64,000 bases of DNA from Deltaproteobacteria bacterium (GCA_021824175.1 JAKALP010000004.1:62001-126000), one strand, 5' to 3'; positions 1-7,280 are shown, counted from the stretch's first letter. The notes: a model not told the origin generated them from the sequence alone. Made by a program: numbers and translations.

Positions 1-383
1 TGAAAAGAGTTGGTCTGGTAGTCGCTTGTTTGGTCGTCATAGGTTTGGTGGCTTCAGCCACGTTGGCTTGCGCCGATGAAGTCAACATTACCGGCAAATG
101 GTTTTTTACGGTTCAGACCCCTAAAGGAAGCGGCAATCCGGTGGTGTCTTTTGAGCAAAAAGGCGAGAACCTCACGGGCCACTACGCCGGGTCCATCGGC
201 GAGGCGGACTTGACTGGTACTTTAAAAAATGGTGAAATTACTTTCCAGTTCGTAACTGATCCCAAAGCCGGCCCCGCGATTTATACGGGCAAGGTTGATC
301 CAACTGATCCCAAGAAGATGTCCGGTGATGTGGACTTTGCCGGGAAGGCTAAAGGGACCTGGGAAGGCAAGAAAGTAAAATAA
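1..383 (+). CDS. Exported lipocalin-like small protein (5' base cut off)
   Basis: The first two bases are the TG of a probable ATG whose A lies just outside the window. From there the frame reads MKRVGLVVACLVVIGLVASATLACA, a typical Sec signal peptide, followed by about 105 mature residues rich in alternating beta-strand patterns (GKWFFTVQTPKGSG, LTGHYAG, LTGTLKNGEITFQF). This pattern is seen in small periplasmic beta-barrel or lipocalin-like proteins of unknown function, so ligand binding in the periplasm is a guess. A TTG at position 30 is a poor start because it would remove half of the signal peptide. A strong inverted repeat follows the stop codon, so the transcript probably ends here. 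Confidence 0.6.
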   Translation, partial: KRVGLVVACLVVIGLVASATLACADEVNITGKWFFTVQTPKGSGNPVVSFEQKGENLTGHYAGSIGEADLTGTLKNGEITFQFVTDPKAGPAIYTGKVDPTDPKKMSGDVDFAGKAKGTWEGKKVK

Positions 384-400
384 GATCCCTACTGACAAGC

Positions 401-444
401 CCTCTCAAAAAAGCCTTTTGGCCCCAAATCATTTTTTTGAGAGG
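401..444 (+). terminator. Inverted repeat after the exported protein gene
   Basis: A perfect 12-bp stem (401-412 pairs with 433-444) encloses a 20-nt loop. The 3' arm begins with a run of T. It lies 18 bp after the stop codon of the first gene, as expected of an intrinsic terminator, although no T tract follows the stem on the plus strand. Confidence 0.5.
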
Positions 445-468
445 CCTTGTAGTAAATGGACGTGAAAG

Positions 469-510
469 CCCCTTCTCTCCTGCCTGTTGAAGGCCGCGGG
501 GGAGAAGGGG
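469..510. repeat. CCCCTTCTC...GAGAAGGGG inverted repeat
   Basis: A 9-bp inverted repeat (469-477 with 502-510) just before the receiver-kinase gene. A related CCCTTTCTCCCGC/GCGGGAGAAAGGG hairpin lies at 13326-13359, so this looks like a dispersed intergenic palindrome. Confidence 0.5.
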
Positions 511-534
511 ACTTGCATTTAGAAAGGGTGGCTT

Positions 535-1689
535 ATGTCCGGGAAAATTTTGTTGGTGGATGACGAGGAAGACTTCATTGCTGCGCTGGCGGAGAAGATG
601 GTGTTGCGCGGCATGGAGGTCTCGCAAACAACCTCTCCCGCCAAAGCCATTGAAATGCTGGATCGAGAGTCTTTCGATGCGGTGATTTTAGATTTGCTCA
701 TGCCGCAGATGGATGGGTTGGAGGTGCTCAAAGCTATCAAAAAGTTGCGCCCGGAAACCCAGGTGATTCTTTTGACCGGCAATGCCACCCTTGATAAAGG
801 CATTGAGGCCATGAAACTGGGCGCCATGGATTTGCTTGAAAAACCATTGGACTTCCAAAAGCTGACTGGAAGGCTTAATGAAGCACGCGCCAATAAACTT
901 ATCCTGGAAAAAGAACGCATGGAACAAAGGCTGAGGAGTTTCTTGCGTATGGCATCCCTTGGAGAATTGGCCGTGGGCGTTGCGCACGAAATCAATAATC
1001 CCCTGGCGGCCATACGGGAAGCCGCGGGGTGGATCAAGGATTTGCTGGCCGACGACGAGGCCATGAAGATCAGCCCGAACTTGGCGGAGATTGCCGAATC
1101 GCTCAAGCTCATCGAAGTCCATTGCCTGCGGTGCAAAGATATAACGGCCAAGCTGCTGAGTTTCGCTCGCAGCAGGGATAAGGAAGAAGCAGAAAAGGTC
1201 GAAATCGGCGAGGTCATCAAAGAAGTCCTCGAGACTTTCAATTATACCAAGCGAACGAACATCACCGTAGTTACGCATGTAGCGCCGTCTATTCCCCCGA
1301 TCGTGGCCGCCGCCACTGAAATGCTTCAGGTTATGCGCAATCTGGTGGACAACGCCGTGGATGCCATTGGCGAGAAGAACGGGCAAATTATGATTAGTGC
1401 CGAGGGCCGGGGCGATTGGATTATTGTTGAGGTCAAGGATACCGGCCCAGGCGTCCCAGAAGCAGTCAAAGATCGACTTTTCGAACCCTTTTTTACCACC
1501 AAGCCAGTAGGCAAGGGGACTGGGTTGGGGCTTTATATTTGCTATGGGATCGTAAAACGCTTGAAGGGCGATATCGTAGTCAAAAGCGAGGAAGGAAAAG
1601 GGGCCTGCATTACGGTGACCCTGCCGATTCATGGCACTGGCGATTTGATATCGCCAGGATCATTTCCAGAACCGGGCGGGGTAAAATAA
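535..1689 (+). CDS. Receiver-histidine kinase (REC-HisKA-HATPase)
   Basis: A 384-residue cytoplasmic two-component protein with the receiver first. Residues 1-120 are a CheY-like receiver (LLVDDEED acidic pocket, phospho-Asp in VILDLLMPQMDG, KP loop in LLEKPLDF). The HisKA box is GELAVGVAHEINNPLAAI, followed by an HATPase_c domain with N-box LVDNAVDAIG, DTGPGVP and GTGLGLYICYGIVK. No membrane segment or sensor domain is present, so its input is probably phosphorylation of the receiver by another kinase. The start is set by AAAGGGTGG upstream of the ATG. It stands alone on the plus strand. The family assignment is secure; the signal and target are unknown. Confidence 0.9.
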   Translation: MSGKILLVDDEEDFIAALAEKMVLRGMEVSQTTSPAKAIEMLDRESFDAVILDLLMPQMDGLEVLKAIKKLRPETQVILLTGNATLDKGIEAMKLGAMDLLEKPLDFQKLTGRLNEARANKLILEKERMEQRLRSFLRMASLGELAVGVAHEINNPLAAIREAAGWIKDLLADDEAMKISPNLAEIAESLKLIEVHCLRCKDITAKLLSFARSRDKEEAEKVEIGEVIKEVLETFNYTKRTNITVVTHVAPSIPPIVAAATEMLQVMRNLVDNAVDAIGEKNGQIMISAEGRGDWIIVEVKDTGPGVPEAVKDRLFEPFFTTKPVGKGTGLGLYICYGIVKRLKGDIVVKSEEGKGACITVTLPIHGTGDLISPGSFPEPGGVK

Positions 1690-1803
1690 CCTCAATTTGT
1701 TCGCGGGGCACGATGCCGGCCTGCAAACGAGAGGACACCACCGAAGCCCCGCCACAACAGAATAGATGACGGCGCTGATTGCTCTTGCCGCTTCCCTAAG
1801 ATT

Positions 1804-1882
1804 CACACCACGAGAACACAGAGACCCCAGAGTAGAAGTAGAGCAAAACATCTATCACTGAGCGCTCTGTGTCTTTGGTGTG
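1804..1882. repeat. Imperfect inverted repeat, CACAGAG family
   Basis: Left arm CACACCACGAGAACACAGAG and right arm CTCTGTGTCTTTGGTGTG pair across about 41 nt. It is related in style to the CGCAGAG-type palindromes at 29614-29904 and 47564-47666. It sits in the 240-bp spacer between convergent genes. Confidence 0.6.
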
Positions 1883-1929
1883 GAAATGCTTACCAGGGCG
1901 ATACCTCACCGAAGTATTTACCCCAAGCG

Positions 1930-2313
1930 TTAGGCAGGTATTTTAGACGAACTTGGTGTCAGACCGACGGTTTGGGAACGGTTTGCCGTGGGCCGTGGGC
2001 CCGTTTGTCGTTCGTACTCAGCCAGTTTCTTCCCAATCCGCATGGCCTTAACGCCGATAAAGGTCGCCACCAGGATGCATGCCGTGACGATGATGTGCAT
2101 GCTGGAGATGGTGTTGCCTAACGATCGGAAGATGATCGAACACCAGGTCAGGACCCCGCCTAGTCCCAAGCTTAAAATAATGATGCTGTGGCAATTGCCG
2201 ATCCAATTGTCCGATGCCCAGGATGGCTGTTGTGGGTTGCGAAACGCCAGCAGCACAATACAATATGCAAAGACCGACAATGAGATAAAAATTGCTCCAA
2301 TGACAAGCGCCAT
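1930..2313 (-). CDS. Small membrane protein, paralogue of the next gene
   Basis: A 127-residue protein of unknown function with three predicted membrane helices: ALVIGAIFISLSVFAYCIVLLAF, SIIILSLGLGGVLTWCSIIF and HIIVTACILVATFIGVKAM. The ATG at 2313 is preceded by GGAGGAAGGGAG, which rules out the longer in-frame start at 2439. It shares LAFRNPQQPxWASDxWxGNxHSI and the overall helix plan with the protein at 2630-2944, so the two arose by duplication. Its C terminus is 20 residues longer, polar and rich in Thr, Ser and Pro. It lies downstream of the two-component system and close to hgcAB. A function cannot be given from sequence. Confidence 0.75.
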   Translation of the reverse strand: MALVIGAIFISLSVFAYCIVLLAFRNPQQPSWASDNWIGNCHSIIILSLGLGGVLTWCSIIFRSLGNTISSMHIIVTACILVATFIGVKAMRIGKKLAEYERQTGPRPTANRSQTVGLTPSSSKIPA

Positions 2314-2629
2314 AACTACTCCCTTCCTCCATTTGTTCTGATGATGCGGGACGGCTCCATTGAGGTGATTCATGGTTGGCCGGAGCTCTCCCATTGAGAG
2401 AAGTAGTATAGCACGGGGAGTATTACACGCGCCTTGCACGGGGCTTACAGATTGGAAAGGTGGGTCTGACGATTAAAAAAAAAGATCGAGGCTCGTCCTC
2501 CATCCGTTTTTGTGGAAGGGTCGAGCCTCGAACTTTGCCAAACCAAATTTATCGATTGAGAAGAGGTGGGGCGCTTGCTGTGCCCAGGATATGGAGCGCA
2601 ACAAGAAGCCGGTTACCGGTAAATAGCCA
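2314..2629. other. Spacer between the two paralogous membrane protein genes
   Basis: 316 bp without a convincing gene. It holds the terminator at 2475-2531 and the ribosome-binding region of the 1930-2313 gene. That gene is therefore probably transcribed from its own promoter rather than by readthrough. Confidence 0.6.
2475..2531 (-). terminator. Intrinsic terminator on the minus strand
   Basis: A 10-bp stem, TCGAGGCTCG (2486-2495) with CGAGCCTCGA (2522-2531), with further pairing inside the loop. On the minus strand it is followed by nine T residues (A run at 2475-2483). This is a textbook rho-independent terminator for the 2630-2944 gene. Confidence 0.85.
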
Positions 2630-2944
2630 TTACGCTTGTTTCTGAAACTGCGCCAGGCGTTTCTTGATCCCCATCATTTTAACCCCAATGACCATGCCGG
2701 CCAGGATCGCGGCCGCAATCGTGATATCCATCTTATTGAAGCTGTCGGTGGCTGGATTCATAAGGGTGAATCCGATGGTCAAAATGCCGGCCAGTCCGAA
2801 TGCAATTATGAGGATGCTGTGGAAGTTGCCTACCCAGGCGTCAGACGCCCAGAAAGGTTGTTGGGGATTGCGAAATGCAAGCATGACGACGCAAAACAGC
2901 AGGACCGACAGTGTGATTAATACTGAACCGAGAATGAGCGCCAT
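2630..2944 (-). CDS. Small membrane protein, paralogue of the previous gene
   Basis: A 104-residue protein with three predicted transmembrane helices (ALILGSVLITLSVLLFCVVMLAF, SILIIAFGLAGILTIGFTLM, ITIAAAILAGMVIGVKMMGI) and a basic C-terminal tail. It is paralogous to the protein at 1930-2313. The ATG has AAAGGAT upstream. Its promoter region carries three AACATT direct repeats with an 11-bp period ending next to a TATGCT box, the layout of an OmpR/PhoB-family activator site. The adjacent two-component system may therefore control it. No homologue with a known role is recognised. A role in the envelope stress or metal response sensed by that system is inference only. Confidence 0.75.
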   Translation of the reverse strand: MALILGSVLITLSVLLFCVVMLAFRNPQQPFWASDAWVGNFHSILIIAFGLAGILTIGFTLMNPATDSFNKMDITIAAAILAGMVIGVKMMGIKKRLAQFQKQA

Positions 2945-3040
2945 ATGAGATCCTTTCCATTAAAAGAATTCGACCGCGGGTTGCGGGCTGATGGGCCATG
3001 CATAAGTTTTTGCTTTGAAGCCCTGAGTGGCCCTGTTGAT

Positions 3041-3093
3041 AGCATACAAAACATTACATGAACATTTCAGAAACATTACAGTTTTGAAATGTT
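3041..3093 (-). promoter_or_regulatory. Triple AACATT direct repeat with promoter
   Basis: AACATT occurs at 3050-3055, 3061-3066 and 3072-3077, exactly 11 bp apart; a fourth copy is inverted at 3088-3093. On the minus strand the array runs directly into TATGCT (3041-3046), a possible -10 box for the membrane protein gene that starts at 2944. Tandem boxes with 10-11 bp period ending where the -35 would be are typical of OmpR/PhoB-type activator sites. The regulator gene at 4549-5238 is the obvious candidate. Confidence 0.55.
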
Positions 3094-3176
3094 TCTAGGC
3101 AAAGATGCTATCCTTGACCAGGGAATCGATTGGAGAGTGTCAAATGCACCACCGGTTAAAAAGGCGAGGGCGGATT

Positions 3177-4583
3177 TCAGCGATGGTGCCGCCGGGGCAG
3201 CTGTACCGTGAAAATGGAGCCGACCCCGGGAGTGCTCTGGGCCCGGATTTCTCCTTCGTGAGCTTCCACCACGGCCTTGACCATGCTTAAGCCCAGTCCC
3301 AACCCCTGATGGGTGGCCTGGGCGCCCCGAAACAACCGGTCCCAGATCCGATGAATCTCCTCAGAGGGGATTCCAGCGCCTGAGTCGGATACCTGCATCA
3401 GGATATGGTCCGGCTCTTTGTGGATAATTACCCGCACCAGCCCCTCCGGCGGGGTGAATTTTACGGCATTGTCCAGCAGATTGGCCAGCGCCTGACCGAT
3501 GCGATCAGCATCCGCTTCCAGCATGGCGTCAGGCGGAAGGTGGGTTTCGATTCGTATCCCCCGCTCCTCGCCGACATAACGGTACATGTCGGCCATGCTT
3601 TCCGCCACCGGCACCAGGTCCATTGGCTTAATGTCAAGGCGCATGGTGCCGGCCTGGGCTTCGGAGATGTCCATGAGCATGTGCAGCATGCGTAGAATGC
3701 GGTCCGATTCATCCATGCATTCTTGAAGCGCTTCGCGAAAGGCCGGCAGCGATTGTTCCTGTTGCAGGGCGGTTTCAGCGATATTGCGGAAGTGGGTCAT
3801 GGGCGTGCGCAGATCGTGGGCCACGCTGTCCAGCGAAGCTCTCATACCTTGAATCAACTGGTTGATTTTTTCAATCATGCGGTTGAAAAGGCGCCCCAGC
3901 TCATCGAGTTCATCGCCGGTGCGGCTAACCGGGACGCGGGCATCCATCTTCCCGGCTTCGATGGAAACCACGGTCTCGATCAGGTTACGCAATGGCCTCA
4001 AGGCGCGCCGGGAGAGAAAGGCGCCGCCGCCGACCGCCAGCAAAATCAGGGGGGCGGACACCACCAGGAAGCTCTCTTTATAGCGCCGCAGGATGGCCAA
4101 GCGATCTTCGGTGCTGATACCCACCTGAAAGAGAGTGCCGTCAGAGTGGCCGGCCGTATAGATTTCCAGGGCATAGGTGTGATCGCGATTGGGGAACGAA
4201 ATCCATTGATCGGCGGTTTGGCCCGGAAAATCTTCCAGCGCGGTGAGGTCGAAATCTTTCCAGTATTGGGGGAAGAAGACACGCCCGGGCCGCCGCGGCG
4301 ATGATATGGCCCTGGTAAAGAAAGGGTTGTTTTTGCGCAGGCTGTCGTTTTCCAGGGCCTTGTGGTCAAAGGCCGCCCGTCCGCCGATGCGATATTGTTC
4401 CTGCAGGCTCTCCACTTCTCCGGCGATCATGCGCCGGCTCTGGCGGGCCAGGGTGGTTTCCAGAAACAGGTAGGCGAAAACGTTCAATCCCACGAAGCTG
4501 AAGGTCAGCAGCAGAGAGTACGCGGCGGCGATTTTAAAACCAATGGTTTTACTGATGTTGGGAATCCGTGGCATCAATGACAT
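3177..4583 (-). CDS. Sensor histidine kinase, CusS-like
   Basis: A 468-residue inner-membrane sensor kinase. Membrane helix 1 is near residues 10-38 (FKIAAAYSLLLTFSFVGLNVFAYLFL), followed by a periplasmic sensor loop of about 125 residues. Helix 2 is FLVVSAPLILLAVGGGAFL, then HAMP, HisKA with phospho-His in DSVAHDLRTPMTHFRN, and HATPase_c with NLLDNAVKFTPP, DSGAGIP and GLGLGLSMVKAVVE. Its layout matches CusS/CopS/heavy-metal sensor kinases. The start overlaps the upstream response regulator gene by 35 bp, without its own clear ribosome site, which suggests translational coupling. The signal is unknown. Its position beside hgcAB makes a metal or metalloid signal tempting but unproven. Confidence 0.9.
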   Translation of the reverse strand: MSLMPRIPNISKTIGFKIAAAYSLLLTFSFVGLNVFAYLFLETTLARQSRRMIAGEVESLQEQYRIGGRAAFDHKALENDSLRKNNPFFTRAISSPRRPGRVFFPQYWKDFDLTALEDFPGQTADQWISFPNRDHTYALEIYTAGHSDGTLFQVGISTEDRLAILRRYKESFLVVSAPLILLAVGGGAFLSRRALRPLRNLIETVVSIEAGKMDARVPVSRTGDELDELGRLFNRMIEKINQLIQGMRASLDSVAHDLRTPMTHFRNIAETALQQEQSLPAFREALQECMDESDRILRMLHMLMDISEAQAGTMRLDIKPMDLVPVAESMADMYRYVGEERGIRIETHLPPDAMLEADADRIGQALANLLDNAVKFTPPEGLVRVIIHKEPDHILMQVSDSGAGIPSEEIHRIWDRLFRGAQATHQGLGLGLSMVKAVVEAHEGEIRAQSTPGVGSIFTVQLPRRHHR

Positions 4584-5238
4584 AGCCGATCCCGCGAATG
4601 GTTTGAATCAGTTTTTGAGTGAAGTTTTTGTCGATCTTATTGCGCAGCCGGCATACCAGCACATCCACCACATTGGTTTGGGGATCGAAATGCAGATCCC
4701 ATACATGCTCCAGGATCATGGTCTTGGAGACCGTGCGCCCGCGGTGGCGCAGCAAATACTCCAGCAAGGTGTACTCCTTGGGTTGTAAATCGACGATTTG
4801 CGTGCCCCGCCGGACTTTGCGCTCACGCAGATCCACCACCAGATCACCACAGGTCACGCGGTTGGCTTCCACCGGCTTGGCCGAGCGGCGGACCAGGGCG
4901 TTTACCCGCGCCAGCAGTTCCGCGAAGATAAACGGCTTGACCATGTAATCATCGGCGCCCTGTTCCAGACCCTTGATGCGGTCATCCACGGTGTGTTTGG
5001 CGCTGAGGACCAGAATCGGCATGTCGTTGCCCCGCCGCCGCAGCAGATCGATGAGGCTTAATCCGTCGAATTTGGGCAACATGATATCAATAATGGCCAC
5101 ATTATACTTGATCTCTTTGGTCAATTGCAGGGCCTGCTCGCTATCCTCGGTGCGATCCACCACAAACCCGGCTTCGCGCAACCCCTTTTCTACAAAGGAA
5201 GCGATCTTGATATCATCTTCCACCACTAGAACCTTCAT
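4549..5238 (-). CDS. OmpR/PhoB-family response regulator
   Basis: A 229-residue regulator with an N-terminal receiver (VVEDD pocket, phospho-Asp in AIIDIMLPKFDG, switch Lys in VKPF) and a C-terminal winged helix (LQPKEYTLLEYLLRHRGRTVSKTMILEHVWDLHFDPQTNVVDVLVCRLRNKID). It is of the CusR/CopR/PcoR type. I chose the ATG at 5238 (MKVLVVEDD) over one six codons earlier because the family begins this way. It forms an operon with the sensor kinase. Likely targets are the AACATT triple repeat at 3050-3077 and possibly its own promoter. It lies 128 bp downstream of hgcB on the same strand. Confidence 0.92.
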   Translation of the reverse strand: MKVLVVEDDIKIASFVEKGLREAGFVVDRTEDSEQALQLTKEIKYNVAIIDIMLPKFDGLSLIDLLRRRGNDMPILVLSAKHTVDDRIKGLEQGADDYMVKPFIFAELLARVNALVRRSAKPVEANRVTCGDLVVDLRERKVRRGTQIVDLQPKEYTLLEYLLRHRGRTVSKTMILEHVWDLHFDPQTNVVDVLVCRLRNKIDKNFTQKLIQTIRGIGYVIDATDSQHQ

Positions 5239-5274
5239 GGAGCCCCCGCCAGCCATTGTTTTATGTTCGCGGCA

Positions 5275-5303
5275 AGTATATGGGACATTGCCAATAGCAG
5301 CAA
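5275..5303 (-). promoter_or_regulatory. Candidate promoter of the two-component operon
   Basis: On the minus strand TTGCTG (5298-5303) is separated by 17 bp from TATACT (5275-5280), about 35 nt ahead of the response regulator start. ACATTGC (5285-5291) and GCAATGT (5300-5306) form an inverted repeat across the spacer and could be an operator. The -35 match is weak. Confidence 0.4.
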
Positions 5304-5366
5304 TGTGAGAAGTGATAATATCAGGTGTTTTAAAAAAATACCATCATGGTTGGCCGATGCCTGAAA

Positions 5367-5657
5367 TCAGCAACACCCCGAACCGCCGCAGGAGGCTTTT
5401 TCCTTGCCTTTAATCCAGGTTTGAATGATGTAGCTGGCGCAGCCCACTCCCGGCGTCACGGTGATCGCTTCAGTGGGACAATTCTTAGCGCACGCCCCGC
5501 ATTCCATACACCCATCTCGATCCACGATCTGGGCCTTGCGATGATCCATGGCCAGAACGCCGTGAGGGCATACTTCGGTGCAGATCGCGCAGCCTACGCA
5601 CTTGCTTGCATCCAGGGTCAGGGTGACGACATTATCCAGATAACGCAAGGTTTTCAT
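5367..5657 (-). CDS. hgcB: HgcB, ferredoxin partner of mercury methylation
   Basis: A 96-residue dicluster ferredoxin. Two CxxCxxCxxxC motifs (C20, C23, C26, C30 and C50, C53, C56, C60) bind two [4Fe-4S] clusters. Beyond these it has the marks that separate HgcB from ordinary ferredoxins: a lone Cys73 in PGVGCASY and a C-terminal Cys pair (C95, C96) after GGSG. In the known system HgcB reduces the corrinoid of HgcA and is thought to deliver Hg(II) through these thiols. Both are needed for methylmercury formation. It follows hgcA by 24 bp on the same strand, with TGGAG upstream of the ATG. Length and cysteine positions match the family closely. Confidence 0.95.
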   Translation of the reverse strand: MKTLRYLDNVVTLTLDASKCVGCAICTEVCPHGVLAMDHRKAQIVDRDGCMECGACAKNCPTEAITVTPGVGCASYIIQTWIKGKEKASCGGSGCC

Positions 5658-5681
5658 GAGGTTTACTCCATCTTATTGTCT

Positions 5682-6908
5682 TTATACTCCAATGAACGCG
5701 CTGGTCACCCATATCAGCGCCGCCGCCAAGGCCGCTAAGGCCTGCACGGGCATATAGCGGCGCATCTCTTTTTCTACTCCCGATGGTGAAGTAAAAGGAG
5801 TGGACCCCGTAAAATTCATGGCCAGGAAGGAACTCAAGGCCATGGTGAGCAACACCAGGGCCAGGGCAGACCACCGGGTCAGCAGCGGTGTGCCCCATAA
5901 TCCGGCCGCCAGCGCCCCTCCGGCAAACCCTCCGGCCAGCATGCCTTTAATCGCGAAGCTCCGGCCCGGAACCCATGGCAGCAGGGCCGGCACCAGCACA
6001 CACCCGGCGAAGATGCCGGTCAAGGTGGCCTCGACCGCCAGAAGTCCGCGTTGCCAGGCGGCCCCAAACGAAAAGATGGAGGGGCCGATGCCGGAAATCA
6101 CCGCAATGGCGGCCAGGGTTCGCCAAAGATATTTGCGCAGCAGCGTAATTTCCACCGGCACCAGCACCAGGCGTTCGGTCAGGGAAAAAGTAATCCGGCG
6201 CATGGCGCCATCGGCTTTCAGGCCGCTGGATAGAAACGCGCTAAGGTCTGAGGCCCGGATCGGTCCCCACACCACCTCAAATCCACATTCTTTCTTCACC
6301 CGGCCGCCGGCCACGCCCGTGGCGCCGAGTTGGGGCAGGATCAAGCGGCGGTGGCGCACCACCCGATCCAATTGGGTCTGTTTGACCCGTTGCACGAGCT
6401 CGTCGGTGCCGAAGCTGCCCTTGCCAGCCGCGCACCATACATTGATGCCCCGGGTGTCTAGAATCAGCAACCAGGCATTGACCTCTGTCAGAGAGGCGCG
6501 CAAATGATCGAAGCTCAACTTGTAGTTGGCCGTCACCAACACTGGAGAGTCATGGTCTGGCTGGCCCACCGCGTAAAGTCCAGGCGCTACTTTATAGTTG
6601 CTGCGGCCATAGCCCAGCCGCACGCTAAGGGTCCCGAGACGGTCGGACCGCTCCAGTCGCGTTTTGATCTTAGGGACAGGACCCGCGGGTGTATGGACAA
6701 AGCCCTCCACAAAACCGCACAGTGTGTACCCCGGCCGTTCAAAGGGGTTGCTGGGTGGCCCGGCCGGTGGCCCACAACAGGGTTCATCTTTGATCGAAGG
6801 CCGGTAAATCGGCAGCATTTCCAACCCAGGGCCATGGTCCTGGGATTCGGCGCCCCCCAAGGTACAGCCGCAGGTGTGTTTAGAAAGATCATTCAAAAGA
6901 TCATTCAT
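5682..6908 (-). CDS. hgcA: HgcA, corrinoid mercury methyltransferase
   Basis: A 408-residue membrane protein. The soluble half holds the HgcA signature NVWCAAGK (residues 156-163), in which Cys159 is the lower ligand of cobalt and lets the corrinoid pass a methyl group to Hg(II). Five membrane helices follow (for example TLAAIAVISGIGPSIFSF, GLLAVEATLTGIFAGCVLVPALL, SALALVLLTMALSSFLAMNFTG, QALAALAAALIWVTSAFIGV), as expected. The ATG at 6908 overlaps the arsR stop codon and has AAGGAGG 8 nt upstream. An in-frame ATG at 7001 would run far into arsR and is rejected. The N-terminal stretch before the corrinoid domain is long and has Cys pairs (C13/C15, C44/C45) in HTCGCTLGG and EPCCGPP. It forms an operon with arsR and hgcB. 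Confidence 0.95.
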   Translation of the reverse strand: MNDLLNDLSKHTCGCTLGGAESQDHGPGLEMLPIYRPSIKDEPCCGPPAGPPSNPFERPGYTLCGFVEGFVHTPAGPVPKIKTRLERSDRLGTLSVRLGYGRSNYKVAPGLYAVGQPDHDSPVLVTANYKLSFDHLRASLTEVNAWLLILDTRGINVWCAAGKGSFGTDELVQRVKQTQLDRVVRHRRLILPQLGATGVAGGRVKKECGFEVVWGPIRASDLSAFLSSGLKADGAMRRITFSLTERLVLVPVEITLLRKYLWRTLAAIAVISGIGPSIFSFGAAWQRGLLAVEATLTGIFAGCVLVPALLPWVPGRSFAIKGMLAGGFAGGALAAGLWGTPLLTRWSALALVLLTMALSSFLAMNFTGSTPFTSPSGVEKEMRRYMPVQALAALAAALIWVTSAFIGV

Positions 6909-7215
6909 TGGGCGCACCTCCTTGGCCGAACTGAGCGGCCATGGACCTGAACTCCTCAATGACCTGCCGGTCGAGGCAGTAACAGGTTCGGGGGCCATCA
7001 ATGGCGTCCTTGACCAGGCCCGCTTCCTTCAAGATCTTTAAATGCTGGCTGACCGTGGATTGGGCCAGTGGCAGCACCTCCACAATCTGACCACAAATAC
7101 ACTGATTTAACTGGTTAAGGTGATCCACAATCCGCACCCTGGCCGGATGCGCCAGGGCTTTGCAAATTGAGGCAAATCGTTCGGCATTTAAAATGGTTTT
7201 GGTTTTGGGTCCCAC
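6901..7215 (-). CDS. ArsR-family thiol-type repressor of the hgc operon
   Basis: A 104-residue winged-helix regulator if read from GTG at 7215, which follows GGAG by 6 nt and gives the usual ArsR length. Longer in-frame reading to 7374 would cross the promoter and operator at 7240-7280. The helix-turn-helix is PLAQSTVSQHLKILKEAGLV. Just before it is CIC (C39, C41), equivalent in place to the CVC arsenic-binding pair of ArsR. A second pair, CYC (C78, C80), lies in the wing region. It therefore probably senses a thiophilic metal or metalloid such as As(III), Sb(III) or Hg(II) by losing DNA affinity. It overlaps hgcA by 8 bp, so repressor and methylation genes are co-transcribed. Confidence 0.88.
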   Translation of the reverse strand: MGPKTKTILNAERFASICKALAHPARVRIVDHLNQLNQCICGQIVEVLPLAQSTVSQHLKILKEAGLVKDAIDGPRTCYCLDRQVIEEFRSMAAQFGQGGAPNE

Positions 7216-7239
7216 ACGAAGCTCCAAATATGAGGTAAA

Positions 7240-7280
7240 ATCGTAAATCGACGATAAACGATTATCAAAAGGGTTGTCAA
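7240..7280 (-). promoter_or_regulatory. Promoter and near-palindromic ArsR operator of arsR-hgcAB
   Basis: On the minus strand the -35 TTGACA (7275-7280) is a perfect consensus. A weak -10 TTATCG (7252-7257) lies 17 bp away. Overlapping it is a 23-bp near-palindrome centred on 7251: ATCGT, AA, ATCG, A, CGAT, AA, ACGAT (7240-7262), symmetric except for the two AA steps. A repressor bound here would block polymerase. The site is 25 bp upstream of the GTG start of arsR, so autoregulation is likely. Confidence 0.65.

Noticed and set aside
5367-5657. Plain 2[4Fe-4S] ferredoxin
   Set aside because: Cys73, the terminal CC and the position after hgcA identify HgcB.
6909-7001. Longer HgcA start at 7001
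   Set aside because: It would overlap arsR by 101 bp without a ribosome site, whereas the ATG at 6908 has AAGGAGG at the right distance.
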